This document shows positions 1-10,123 of a DNA stretch of 64,000 nucleotides, piece after piece (the first letter of the stretch is position 1; every line of letters begins with the position of its first letter). Location of the stretch: positions 20,088,927-20,152,926 of the forward strand of contig NC_064034.1 in the NCBI RefSeq assembly GCF_932526225.1, given 5' to 3'. The notes under the pieces are model-generated. The model searched no databases, had not been told where the DNA came from, and saw only the letters and a program-made list of their open reading frames with translations. Both the position numbers and the translations under genes were made by a program. The DNA is from Nematostella vectensis. Its lineage: Eukaryota; Cnidaria; Anthozoa; Actiniaria; Edwardsiidae.

Positions 1-415
1 GGGGCCAACATCGGACTAATTGCAACACAAGGTCTTTTACCTTTTTCTTGCACAGATAGTATTTTTCAGTGTAGGGTTGTGCAAAAAAGGGCAATCTTTT
101 CGCAAGAACTTTCAGAAAAGTCTAAAAGGGTTGAATGTCTACAAGTATCGTGATGGTGACAAAATTTATATTTTTTACCAATGTTTTACAGGATAATCCC
201 ATTCAGACTCCGTCTGGTATTACTGTGGTCCTGCATTTAAAATCACACTTAATAATTATAACTGAAAGTAGGGTTGCAGAAAGATAACAATAAACTTGAG
301 ATCGACGCCATTAAAATCAAACAAACTCGAACTAATGATAATAATTACGCGGTGCTTGATTCCCCTTCTAAATACCCGTAAAGATAGCTAGAAACCTGTG
401 AATTTTGCCCCAAAC
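1..415. other. Unannotated AT-rich DNA
   Basis: No coding or RNA feature recognised. A short stretch near 15-33 (CTAATTGCAACACAAGGT) recurs in inverted orientation near 781-798, which hints at a decayed foldback element spanning the first 800 bases, but no clean termini are visible. Confidence 0.3.
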
Positions 416-593
416 CAGGCGCGTACACAGGGGGTGCGCAGGGTATGTGCGAACCCTCCCCCCCCCCCCCTTGGCGGACAAAAGTGGGTCATTTCTTATT
501 AAAACATTTTCAAATACTTTGCTTTTTTCATGTGATACCTATGACTGCGCAACCCCCCTCCCCCCCTTTCGGCCAATCCTGGGTACGCGCCTG
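416..593. mobile_element. Short hAT-like MITE
   Basis: A 178-bp element with near-perfect terminal inverted repeats: CAGGCGCGTACACAGG at the left and the reverse complement of CAGGCGCGTACCCAGG at the right, 15 of 16 matching. CAG termini are typical of hAT-type elements. The interior has C-runs and no transposase. No exact 8-bp target duplication is visible, so the superfamily assignment is tentative. Confidence 0.6.
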
Positions 594-901
594 AAAACAG
601 ATAAGCTATATCAGATAACGTTGATTTTTATCCAGGTAGAAATATAGTTATATATTTTTTGTGATTTTCATGGTTTTGGATCCCTGTGGTTTATCATACT
701 ATGGGGAAATTCGATGCGGTTTTTCGGGGTGTTTGCGTGCTCCGATTTTTTGTAGACTTTTAGTATGTTATAAAGGGAAAACCTTGTGTTGCAATTAGCT
801 CGAATTAAACCGTAGATTGGTTGGACTATAGCGGTCACGGGTCGATGACATAGCCCTTTAACAGTACTAGGCTTTAACCGGAGGTTGAACACCGAAAGCA
901 A

Positions 902-1345
902 TATATGATCTGAGGATTGTTGCTAAAGCACAGAAAGACCACAAAAAGTATACGGATGATCCATCCGACGATTGAGTCACACAGAAGTCCTTCCAATAGC
1001 TCGTAAATACTTTACAAGCATTCACGAGTTAAAAAGGCTCAGGAGCCCACACTCTCCGCCCTAGAATATGTAAGCTAGACTTTTGTGACCCAAGAGAAGT
1101 CGCGAAAATGAAGTGAGGATATTATATATTTAAAGTGCCATTGAAGGTGTTGTAGCCATGTGGATTGGTAGGCGAATATTTGAATTTATCATCATCACTT
1201 CACCCAAAGATAGCCTTGGCGATTTCCCGGTGACAAACCCGTACCCCCGCCGTCAGTTAAGCCATAAGTAATACGACTGTCTGTGGATGTTAACCATAAA
1301 AATGTCAATGGCATTGTTTTAAATAAAAATAGCAGAGGTACGTAA
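902..1345. other. Non-coding duplicated segment
   Basis: Clearly similar to 32612-32934 and 38353-38670, with shared stretches such as CACTTCACCCAAAGATAGCC. No gene recognised. It lies immediately before the 29-bp minisatellite in all three copies. Confidence 0.7.
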
Positions 1346-2052
1346 GTTGCGGTAGTGATGGTAATGGTGGAATGGTTACGGTAATGATGGTAGTGGTGGA
1401 ATGGTTGCGGTAGTGATGGTAATGGTGGAATGGTTACGGTAATGATGGTAGTGGTGGAATAGTTACGGTAATGATGGTAGTGGTGGAATAGTTACGGTAA
1501 TGATGGTAGTGGTGGAATGGTTACGGTAGGGATGGTAATGGTTGAATGGTTACGGTAGTGATGGTAGTGGTGGAATGGTTGCGGTAGTGATGGTAGTGGT
1601 GGAATGGTTACGGTAATGATGGTAGTGGTGGAATGGTTACGGTAATGATGGTAGTGGTGGAATAGTTACGGTAGTGATGGTAGTGGTGGAATGGTTACGG
1701 TAGTGATGGTAGTGATGGTAGTGGTGGAATGGTTACGGTAGTGATGGTAATGGTGGAATGGTTACGGTAATGATGGTAGTGGTGGAATGGTTGCGGTAGT
1801 GATGGTAATGGTTGAATGGTTACGGTATTGATGGTAGTCGTTGAATGGTTACGGTAGTGATGGTAGTGGTGAAATGGTTATATATGGTAGTGATGGCAGT
1901 AGTGGAATGGTTATATACGGTATTGATGGTAGTGGTGAAATGGTTACGGTAGCATTAGTAGTGGTGGAATAGTTATTGTAGTGGTTTGGTGTGGTGGTTG
2001 TAGAATTGTTATATATGGTGATGGTACTGGCGGAATGGTTGCGGTATTGTTG
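1346..2052 (+). repeat. 29-bp minisatellite, array A
   Basis: About 24 tandem copies of a 29-bp unit with core GGAATGGTTACGGTAG followed by TGATGGTAGTGGT. The plus strand is almost devoid of C. The right edge degenerates into TATATATGGTAGTGATGG variants that recur at 44065-44240. Larger homologous arrays lie at 32935-36448 and 38671-44245. Confidence 0.95.
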
Positions 2053-3160
2053 TGATGTGCCCGGGTAGGTTATTTGATGCGTGTTGGAAGGTGAACGAGA
2101 CTCACCTGAGTGTCGGCTTGCGTACCATCTTTTGCCGCATTCATTGTTATCATGAGTATCGAAAACTGAAACGATATTTGTACCAGGACGTCATACTTTT
2201 AACCCCCCAGCCTTTTTTACGTTCACTCTTACAAATTTCGTAGTAGGAGGAAGATATTGCCGAAAATTTTGGCAAATCAGGATGTAAGAAATAGGGAAGG
2301 GTAATTATTTAACGGGGGGCTGCTATATTTCAGGAGAGGGTTGTGATTTTTTGAGCGTATATTTTGGGGAGAGCCTCAAATTTTAAAACAGGTTTTTCGG
2401 GGGGGCCTTATTTTTTAAACAGGTATTCTGGCTCCTAAAAATAGGAAATTTGTTTTTTTTTCTAGGGAGACCACAGATCCACTAATGAGATACCCCTTCA
2501 GCTTGCATTTTCATAACCTTCGTTTCGCTAGCGTTGTAAACCATTATCTCCTAAAGTATGTGTGGCTTCTCACTTTTTTATCTTTTGCAGTTTTTGTTTT
2601 ATTAACTTTTCATCACTGAATCTGCAAATTCATATTGGTGGTATGAAATGATATGTTAATTAGATTTCATTTGAGAATTTCATGAAGGAGCATGCCACCA
2701 GACCCCCTACACAATAGATTTTACACCCCTGAAAAATGTGTTTAGAAACATCACTTCTCCTGGCTTGGTGGTGTTTAAGGCCAGCTCCGCCGTCCCTTCA
2801 TGGGCATGCCTAAATCAGCCCCCCACCTCCACACACACACACACAACAATTTGGCATGCGAGGGGAGGGGGCGTTGGGGCGGGTGAAACAGAGATACTCA
2901 AAGTGCCTAATCCCCTTTTGTTTGTTCGCACTGCACAGATTTTAACTATGTTATCTAGATTTGTGGGCACCTTCTTTAAAAAAACAATTGTGGGTGTATA
3001 ACATGTGTGGGTGTTTATTATATTTGTGGACTCTGCACTTATACGGTTTCTGGTGCTCAAATAAACAAACCAATATGCTTTTTTTTTGTTCTGGGGTAGG
3101 CCTGTGCTTAAGATTTAGTCGAAATTTTTGAACGAGCAAAAAAATTCAACTTAGCAGCCA
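2053..3160. other. Conserved duplicated segment between the two minisatellites
   Basis: About 1.1 kb, strongly similar to 44246-45358. It contains a short CACACACA run near 2830 and small open frames that are conserved only because the DNA is a recent duplicate. No domain recognised. The match with block C ends at CAGCCAGC (3153-3160), where C jumps straight into the 21-bp array. Confidence 0.7.
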
Positions 3161-3339
3161 GCCCCCGACAAATAATGACGTTCCCCTTATATTTCATAGC
3201 CGTAGCAGGCCTCGAGGGTGGGGGTGGGGAGGGCTAGGGAGAGGCACAGCCAAGGCCCTGTTGAGGCCACATATGTAATAACCTGCCACATTTGATATAA
3301 GGTAGTCCACATTTGTAATAAACTGTCTGGTATCTCAAG

Positions 3340-4030
3340 AAAGAAACATCGTACGACAACCAAACTTGGTAGGTGTCATGTAGGTGTCAAGGGGGGTGCA
3401 GTCAGGTGGTCACGTGATGTGACGTAATCAATGACGTCACGAAAAACAAAAATACCCATATACAATGAAAGAAGCACGTATGACTACCAAAGTTATTGTG
3501 TCATGTAGGTATCAACGGGGGTACAACTTGATGGTGACGTGATGTATGACGTCATCGATGACGTCATCAAAAAAATCCATATCCCATGAAAGAAGCACGT
3601 ACGACAACCAAACTTGGTAGGTGTCATGTAGGTGTCAACGAGGGGGTGCAACCAGATGGTGACGTGATGTGTGACGTCATTGATGACATAAAAAAAATAT
3701 ATCTATATCTATATTTCATGAAAGAATGAAATATCGTATGACAACCAGACTTAGTAGATGACATGTAGGCGTCAAGGAGGGTGCAATGAAATGGACACTT
3801 GGTGTGTGACGTCATCGATTACGTCAACAAAAACAAAAACATCCATATCTCATGAAAGATACCTTGTATGACAACCAAACATGTCAGGTATCATGAAGGT
3901 GTCAAGTAGGGGTGCAACGAGGTGGTCACGTGATGTGTGACTTCATCGATGAGATCGATGAGATCATCAAATAAAACATTAGTATATCTCATGAAAAAAA
4001 CATCGTGTGACAGCCAATTGGTAGTATCCA
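3340..4030 (+). repeat. Tandem ~125-137 bp module array with TGACGTCA octamers
   Basis: Six diverging units, anchored by ACAACCAAACTTGG or variants at about 3355, 3480, 3602, 3739, 3868 and 4009. Each has GGTGTCATGTAGGTGTCAA, then GTGACGTGATGTGTGACG, then one or two TGACGTCA palindromes (the CRE octamer). Single units lie inverted at 7635-7757 and direct at 9690-9800, 50130-50270 and (two units) 29405-29660. No coding potential is evident. Confidence 0.85.
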
Positions 4031-5409
4031 GGGGTGTCAAAAAAATAATCACCTATGTTACGACATCGACGTATTGCGAGCATTTAGACCGAGCAGTCGT
4101 CTAGTACGTTGACTGGCCCTCCCCTCGTGAATTTTCCCCTGGATCTCCCAGAATGCTTTGCAATACGTAAAGATATTTTCGTGGTTGTACAATCCTTCAA
4201 GGAATGGACATTGGCTTCCCGTCTCGATGTCGTCTGGTTTTTGTCTAGACGCCTGAAGCCAGCTGAGTGCACTAATAGGAGAGTGCGAGATAAAAAAACG
4301 GCATTCAATCTTTGAAAAGGTTCTAATTCGCTCAGATGGCTTGAACAGAAAATTTCCAAAAGCTGGCAACATAATGTTTTAAAAAACTTCAGCTGTAGGA
4401 TACATATTGTGACATAGTGTGTTATGGGGCCGGCTATGGGCGCCTTGTAACTTTTGTCTAGACTGGGCACAAAGGACACTTTCGATATGCACATTTCACA
4501 GCCTCTTTCTCTGATGTTTTCGGATGTTTTTTAAGTTGGCGCGTGTGTGGATGTGGACGCCGGTAGTGTTTTTTTTTGTAGTTTTGGCTATCCATCTTGT
4601 TTCTGCTGGAAAACGTCAATACGAGATAGTGTCTACGAGGCACTGGTACACATCGCCAAGGGCAATTTCCTCCCAACATTGAAGGAATGTACAGATGCCG
4701 AGAAAGCTGCCTATAAGAGGTATTGGAGAGCAGGTGGAGATGTTTCAGTTTCATTAGAAAATGGAATAGAGGTATTATCAAGAGAGAATAAGATAAGAGA
4801 GGGTATTACCCGCGCGCCATGTCGATTCCGAATCTGGCTATTTTTAGTAACCACCACCCCACCACTGAGCGTGAGCATTTTTACTCACCCTAACCCCGCG
4901 CTGTGGCATTTACATCTTGTTGTTTGCTGCTGTTTTGTGACTTGACACCGAAAAAAACCCCACACTATTTGCACACATACCATCGAAAATTTCATTCTAG
5001 CATCAAGGATACGGGCAGTTGCGGCTTATTAAGGGGATGTAGTACTTCGAGGATTGCAAGATTTCGAAAACGAGACTTCATTCAGAATCAAGAGCGGAAA
5101 ACCTCGTGCTTCAAACACCGTTTTCGCTCTAATTTGCTGCTTCTTCGTGGTTTCTCAACATCCGTTACCTTTCTAATGGTCAAACGAAAACTGTAAGTTA
5201 GACATTAGATATGATATTGATTTTTGTGAATATTCCGGTGAATTGAGAATTAATCCAAGAATAATACATTTCATAAAACTATTCGAGGATTTAGCTTTAT
5301 GTGAGTATATTTGCCAATCTTGCTTACTTAAGTTAAAGTTATTTTACATGATCTCTTTTCATTCCTATCGAGTTGGCAAAACAACAACACGCAACCCGCG
5401 GGGGATTAG
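4031..5409. other. Transposon interior without a firm gene
   Basis: Between the module array and the integrase fragment. Overlapping short open frames occur on both strands (minus 4058-4494, plus 4547-4945). The plus frame has a charged, plausible protein-like stretch around 4640-4800, which could be the N-terminal part of the transposon protein. I recognise no domain, and the integrase DDE core expected here is absent. Confidence 0.3.
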
Positions 5410-5889
5410 GACAAAATAAAAGGAATTGAGCTAAAAGGAATTGAGCTCATCAATGAACGATTTAGGAATGTAGACACACTTTCGCCAACGCCTGAGGATT
5501 ATATGAAGCAAAGCAAATCCGTGTCGGTAATTCGTCACCAAGCAAAGACGGCAACGAGGAGGTGCAATGAGCGCATTATAAGAACAAATGGCAGACTTCA
5601 TCCTCCTTCCCTGTACAAAGTCGGTGAAAAAGTGTTCATACGCCTTCCTATGAAAGGGCGTGTCCCGAGGAAACGTTGTGTCATAGAGGCCAAGATACTA
5701 AAACGACATTGTGGGAAGCATTGTTATAAAGTCTCGTTTAACACATCAACAAGTGACTAAAGACAGGAAAAGTGGATATCGGTTAATGACGTCACAAGCC
5801 GGATGCTAACGGAGAAGAAGCAAAAGCTCGCCAGGCTCTCGAATGATAAAATCCAAAAACACAGAAAGGCTTTTACCTTTGACAAATGA
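5410..5889 (+). pseudogene. Integrase C-terminal domain remnant
   Basis: An open stretch begins after TAG at 5407-5409, runs to an in-frame TAA at 5758-5760, and continues open in the same frame to TGA at 5887-5889. The residues YKVGEKVFIRLPMKGR followed by a basic beta-rich segment resemble the SH3-like or GPY/F-like C-terminal domain of retroviral-type integrases in LTR elements and Ginger transposons. After the TAA, WISVNDVTSRML followed by EKKQK continues the same pattern. A 15-bp direct repeat (AAAAGGAATTGAGCT) lies near the start. The zinc-binding and DDE domains are missing upstream. The final TGA overlaps the ATG of the OTU frame as ATGA. Family assignment is inference from motif pattern. 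Confidence 0.5.
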
Positions 5890-6364
5890 CAATGACAAGA
5901 GCTGACTATACTGCCCTGATAGAAGAACAAGGCTTTATTGTGTCCTACAATCCTCCGGGCAATGGCAACTGCCAGTTTGCCTCTCTGTTTAATCAACTCA
6001 GAGCGTTTCAAATTTATCGATCCCCTGAAACATTGCGTTTGGAAATTGTGCAATATCTTGAAGCCCAGTTGCTCGAAAGCGACTGGTTTCCACTGCTAGA
6101 GACAGTTCCTCATTTTCAAACATGGGAGGATTACTTGGTGTATTTGGCGGAGGACGGTACTTTCGGAGACAAACTCACTCTGTATGCTGCGGCCAATTTG
6201 TTTGGAATTGACATTCACCAGGGCCCAGCATACGTTTCAGCCTATAGGTGTTTTACCGCTAGGAACAGTGCATATTGGACACTATACAGAAAATCATGGC
6301 GAACACTATGTAAGCCTCACATGTACTGATGACGCACAAGGAAACTCAGACGACGAGAAAGCTG
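5886..6364 (+). pseudogene. OTU-family cysteine protease, frameshifted
   Basis: The ATG at 5886 opens a frame with the OTU nucleophile motif PPGNGNCQFASLFNQL (normally D-G-N-C), then GDKLTLYAAANLFGIDI, a typical OTU core segment. The C-terminal half of the domain (GHYTENHGEHYVSL, with the catalytic His) is found only in the +1 frame, 6184-6399. A frameshift therefore lies between about 6215 and 6250. The Asp of the D-x-x-C motif is Asn here (AAT for GAT), so the copy looks inactive on two counts. OTU proteases cleave ubiquitin chains. In cnidarian and other invertebrate genomes such domains are often carried by transposons, which fits the integrase remnant directly upstream. Start chosen because it is the first ATG and overlaps the upstream stop. 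Confidence 0.75.
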
Positions 6365-6659
6365 AAGAAGAGAAAAGGAAGACGATAATGACGAAGTAGA
6401 AGAAATAGAGAAAAGGGAAGACGCTAATGAAAAAGAAGAAATAGAGGAGAGGGAAGACGATAATGAAAAAGAAGAAATAGAGGAGAGGGAAGACGATAAT
6501 GAAAAAGAAGAAATAGATGAGAGGGAAGACGATAATGAAGAAGAAGAAATAGAGGAGAGGGAAGACGATGATGACGAAGTAGAAGAAAGAGATGAGACGG
6601 AAAACGATAATGACGAAGGAGAAGAAAGAGAGGAGATGGAAGACGATAATGACGATTGA
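6365..6659 (+). repeat. 36-bp coding repeat for an acidic Glu/Asp tract
   Basis: About seven to eight copies of a 36-bp unit; in one frame each reads as a 12-residue block such as EEIEEREDDNEK. A G missing from the first unit (near 6377) throws the OTU C-terminal frame into a TAG. A TGA at 6657-6659 ends the acidic frame. This is probably the acidic linker after the OTU domain. The reverse strand gives only serine/phenylalanine-rich shadows. Confidence 0.75.
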
Positions 6660-6893
6660 GAAGAAAGAGAGGAGAGAGAAGACAATATCCAACCTCAGAT
6701 ATCGCAGGCCGTAGTGCAACATGTTGATGATTTGGACAGCCAGTTTGTTCAAATAGAATTTATTTCAGATGATAATGTCAATGTAGTCCATACTTCCTCT
6801 AATAACAGTCCACTAATGGCCAGAGTACCGAACGAAATTTTGTTAAAATTGATCTACTTTGTTTTGCTATCATTAGTCGTGGCCGTCACATAG
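6660..6893 (+). pseudogene. F-box-like C-terminal remnant
   Basis: The frame of the acidic tract continues after the TGA at 6657 and stays open to TAG at 6891-6893. It ends with VPNEILLKLIYFVLLSL (from 6825), which resembles the first helix of an F-box (P-x-E-[IL]-L-x-x-[IL]). The rest of the F-box is not recoverable in one frame. An F-box behind an OTU protease would suggest a ubiquitin-linked accessory protein of the transposon. The call rests on one short motif and could be coincidental. Confidence 0.3.
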
Positions 6894-7634
6894 ATGTAGG
6901 GTGTTCAGCTAGCTCTGAGGTACCTCCAAGCGATTCAAGGAGTTAACAAGGACCCTTTCTCGCACCTACCGCGGATATGTGATGATATGTGATGAAGTAC
7001 TACGGACCTGGAAATGGCCTTATTATAGAATAAAAAGAAATAATCTCTCATAGTCTGTGAACCCACGCATGGCGGCTCGTGCCAGTCCGCTTTAACTGGT
7101 ATATAATCATCAACATTGTTTGAAAGAAAGTTAATAGAAGAAAGTAGAAACCTTAACTTTGATACTGTTATGATTCTATTGGCTGAGCACATATATTTGT
7201 ATTATCAGATATCTATGAATGAAAGTGCCGATCTCTGATATTACGTGCGCGCCTAACTCTTGGGCAAAAAAATACTATTTTTAGATCGACCATAGTTGCA
7301 AACGAGCGCAAACGTTTAGTTTTTGGTTGGCCTAGAAGCACGTGTATTTTGATGCCTGTATGTGTCCAAAAAATTACTTTTCGCCAGAGATAAATGGGCG
7401 CGTATGTTTTGCCAAGATGGACACTTAAGTTATAAACGTCTATTGTTATCTTATTATTGTTATCAACTGCTATCATCCTTACAACATGATAAGGCGTACG
7501 TTTAGTTATTACTATTATGCGTTAAAAATATTACTTTATCAAGAGATATTTGTAATTACTATTATGTAGGAAACATGTTGATTATACTTAATTGAGAATA
7601 ATAGTTGGTTTTAAATGAGATATAGATATGTTTT
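6894..7634. other. Transposon interior, no feature seen
   Basis: AT-rich sequence with only short open frames on the minus strand. No domain, tRNA or repeat was recognised. Confidence 0.3.
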
Positions 7635-7757
7635 TGTTTTTGATGACGTCATCGATGACGTCACATATCACGTGACCATCTCGTTGCACCCCCTTGATAA
7701 CTACATTACACCTATCGAGCTTGGTTGTCATACGATGATTCTTTCATGAGACATCAG
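7635..7757 (-). repeat. Inverted copy of the TGACGTCA module
   Basis: One unit of the module described at 3340-4030, in reverse orientation, containing GATGACGTCATCGATGACGT. It pairs with the left array to form the inner part of the inverted repeats of the 3265-8830 element. Confidence 0.85.
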
Positions 7758-7764
7758 ACAGTTT

Positions 7765-8820
7765 ATTACAAATGTGGCCTCCTTATAACAAATGTGGCCT
7801 ACCTTCTAAAGAATGTGGCAGGTTATTACAAATGTGGCCTACCTTATAACAAATGTGGCCTACCTTATAACAAATGTGGCCTACCTTATAACAAATGTGG
7901 CCTCTTTATAACAAATGTGGCCTACCTTATAACAAATGTGGCAGGTTATTACAAATGTGGCCTCTTTATAACAAATGTGGCCTACCTTATAACAAATGTG
8001 GCCTACCTTATAACAAATGTGGCCTACCTTATAACAAATGTGGCCTACCTTATAACGAATGTGGCCTACCTTATAACAAATGTGGCCTACCTTATAACAA
8101 ATGTGGTCTACCTTATAACAAATGTGGTCTACCTTATAACAAATGTGGCCTACCTTATAACAAATGTGGCCTACCTTATAACAAATGTGGCCTACCTTAT
8201 AACAAATGTGGCCTACCTTATAACAAATGTGGCCTACCTTATAACAAATGTGGCCTACCTTATAACAAATGTGGCCTACCTTATAACGAATGTGGCCTAC
8301 CTTATAACAAATGTGGCCTACCTTATAACAAATGTGGCCTACCTTATAACAAATGTGGCCTACCTTATAACAAATGTGGCCTACCTTATAACAAATGTGG
8401 CCTACCTTATAACAAATGTGGCCTACCTTATAACGAATGTGGCCTACCTTATAACGAATGTGGCCTACCTTATAACAAATGTGGCCTACCTTATAACGAA
8501 TGTGGCCTACCTTATAATGAATGTGGCCTACCTTATAACAAATGTGGCCTACCTTATGACAAATGTGGCCTACCTTATAACAAATGTGGCCTACCTTATA
8601 ACAAATGTGGCCTCCTTTTAACAAATGTGGCCTACCTTATAACAAATGTGGCCTACCTTATAACAAATGTGGCCTACCTTATAACAAATGTGGCCTACCT
8701 TATAACAAATGTGGCTTACCTTATGACAAATGTGGCCTACCTTATAACAAATGTGGCCCCCTTATAGCAAATGTGGCCTATCTTATAGCGAATGTGGCCC
8801 ACCTTATAACAAATGTGGCC
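7765..8820 (+). repeat. 21-bp minisatellite, array A
   Basis: About 50 tandem units of 21 bp with core AAATGTGGCCTACCTTATAA. Common variants are CGAATG for CAAATG, GACAAA for AACAAA, and a GCAGGTTATTAC version. As 21 is divisible by three, several frames stay open for hundreds of codons, but they encode nothing credible. It forms the expanded right terminal repeat of the 3265-8830 element. The homologous larger array is at 45359-49265. Confidence 0.95.
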
Positions 8821-8830
8821 TCAGCAACCC

Positions 8831-9300
8831 CTTTTTTTCAAGATATTGGATATTACTACGGCCAGGTAATTCATATTGTAGGTCATATTACCTTTCATAA
8901 TTTATAATAGATTTGGTATATATTATTGTTCTGTTTTTCCAACAAATGGCATCCATTTGTATAGATAGCAAAAGCGAGTTAATAAAGTATGTTATATTGA
9001 GGTATTTTGGTCAACATTTGGAAAAAAAGGCATGAAAGCTCGGGTTTAGTCATTTGCGACGTAGATCGAGATGTCAATCAAATTACATGAGAAAATATAT
9101 CGGTGCACTATACTAGTCCCCCTCATCTTTATATCTAAACCTGATATTAATCAGCTAATCATTCAATTTCATTCCTGCGTTGTTTTAGATTTTCGGCCAA
9201 AAAAGACAATGATAGCCTCGATTCAATCCCCTTTTGCGCAGCCAAGAAAATGAGTATTGAATTTCTGAGCTCTCTAGAAAAAAATAGATTTCACATTTCA
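8831..9300. other. Duplicated unique segment
   Basis: Near-identical to 49275-49737. Contains a poly-T run and AT-rich DNA. No gene recognised; the short plus-strand frame starting at 9071 is shared with block C but shows no domain. Confidence 0.5.
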
Positions 9301-9519
9301 CAAGCAGCCCAAGGCTACTGTCAGTGGTTTATATAAAGGAATGTATGAGGGAATTTATATGTTAGCGAAAAAATACTTTATCGTGAAAAATAAAACTTTA
9401 GACCATGTAATATTGTGTTTGAGTCTTCCGTTATTTCAATTTTGCCGATAGAATTTCAGTCGAGCGAATTGTGTATCTTACTAGGTTGGGGACTTCATCG
9501 GCTAACGGCTGTATCACCC

Positions 9520-9800
9520 ATAAATTTTATAACAACCATAAATGTAAAAACAGTCACCCATAAATGTAATTAACAGTCAACCATAAATGTTAGAACACGT
9601 CGCCCATAAATTTTATAAACCTTATTAACCATAAATGTAATAACATGTCGCCCATAAATATTATAACTTATAATTTTGACTCATAGAAACAACATTAGAC
9701 AACCAAACTTGGCAGACGTCATGTAGGGGTGCAACGATTCGTCAATTGAGTATGACGTCATCGTTGACGACACTAAAAACGGCAATCTTCATATCTCATC
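9520..9800 (+). repeat. CCATAAATGT repeats plus one TGACGTCA module
   Basis: About seven degenerate copies of a unit containing CCATAAATGTNATAAC, followed by a module with ACAACCAAACTTGGCAGACG and TGACGTCATCG. The order (short A/T-rich repeat, then module) is the same as at the ends of the 3265-8830 element, suggesting related subterminal structure. Confidence 0.7.
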
Positions 9801-9901
9801 ATAGAAACATCATAAGGCGGTCTAACTTTTCTCGAAGTTTGAATTTCCGAGCAGTGCCTCGTTCCTAGAGCCCCTCGGTCAGAAAGCGCACAAAATCTGT
9901 T

Positions 9902-9906
9902 GGCAC
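9902..9906 (+). other. Target-site duplication of the gypsy element (left)
   Basis: GGCAC lies immediately before the left LTR and again at 14418-14422 immediately after the right LTR: a perfect 5-bp duplication, the length usual for Ty3/gypsy integrases. Confidence 0.9.
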
Positions 9907-10051
9907 TGTAGTGTCCGCCGCGTTGCATTATGGATTGTTAGGGTGCGCAATGCACCATGGTAGAACACATGTTAGAGATCCGCCATCTTGTATTAAATGT
10001 GGAAGACCACGAGTCTGTTTCTTTTTGCTTTGTTCCTTGCCGAACACCACA
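9907..10051 (+). repeat. 5' LTR
   Basis: 145 bp, beginning TGTAGTGTCC and ending ACACCACA. No difference from 14273-14417 was found by direct reading. Promoter elements are not obvious at this length. Confidence 0.95.
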
Positions 10052-10054
10052 TTC

Positions 10055-10072
10055 TGGCGACGAGGATGGGAT
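10055..10072 (+). promoter_or_regulatory. tRNA-Ser(GCT) primer-binding site
   Basis: TGGCGACGAGGATGGGAT, three bases after the LTR, is complementary to the 3' end of tRNA-Ser(GCT) including CCA, as I recall the animal tRNA sequence. It would prime minus-strand cDNA. Confidence 0.8.
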
Positions 10073-10123
10073 CAACAACTGGATAAACACATACTGAAGT
10101 TAAATCTGTCAAAAAAAGCCGGT

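Larger units (their letters stand above)
3265..8830 (+). mobile_element. TIR transposon with OTU/integrase debris and minisatellite ends
   Basis: The ends are inverted repeats. The left end (3265-3440) reads TGAGGCCACAT, then about three units of the reverse-complemented 21-bp minisatellite, then AATAAACTGTCTGG, then a module rich in TGACGTCA. The right end (7635-8830) repeats the same parts in mirror order, with the minisatellite expanded to about 50 units and ending ATGTGGCCTCA. The body carries decayed coding for an integrase C-terminus, an OTU protease, an acidic repeat tract and an F-box-like piece. Ginger-type DNA transposons are known to combine a retroviral-like integrase with accessory domains such as OTU, so Ginger is the leading candidate, by inference. 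No catalytic DDE core remains and no target duplication was found. Block C lacks everything from 3161 to about 7760. Confidence 0.6.

Noticed and set aside
2052-2243. Short frame conserved at 44246-44437
   Set aside because: Conserved because the DNA is duplicated; differences do not favour synonymous sites and no domain or splice context is seen.
6306-6752. Minus-strand Ser/Phe-rich frames
   Set aside because: Reverse-strand shadow of the acidic 36-bp coding repeat; the plus strand continues the OTU-associated protein.
7765-8820. CRISPR-like direct repeats
   Set aside because: Contiguous tandem repeats without unique spacers in a eukaryotic genome; a minisatellite.
7725-8907. Long open frames (up to ~298 codons, both strands) in the 21-bp array
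   Set aside because: They are a by-product of a 21-bp (3n) repeat without stops in several frames. The peptides are simple 7-residue repeats, exist in overlapping frames and on both strands, and have no start context.
9911-10123. Gag starting inside the LTR
   Set aside because: That reading frame crosses the LTR and the primer-binding site; the ATG at 10124 begins the Gag-like sequence.
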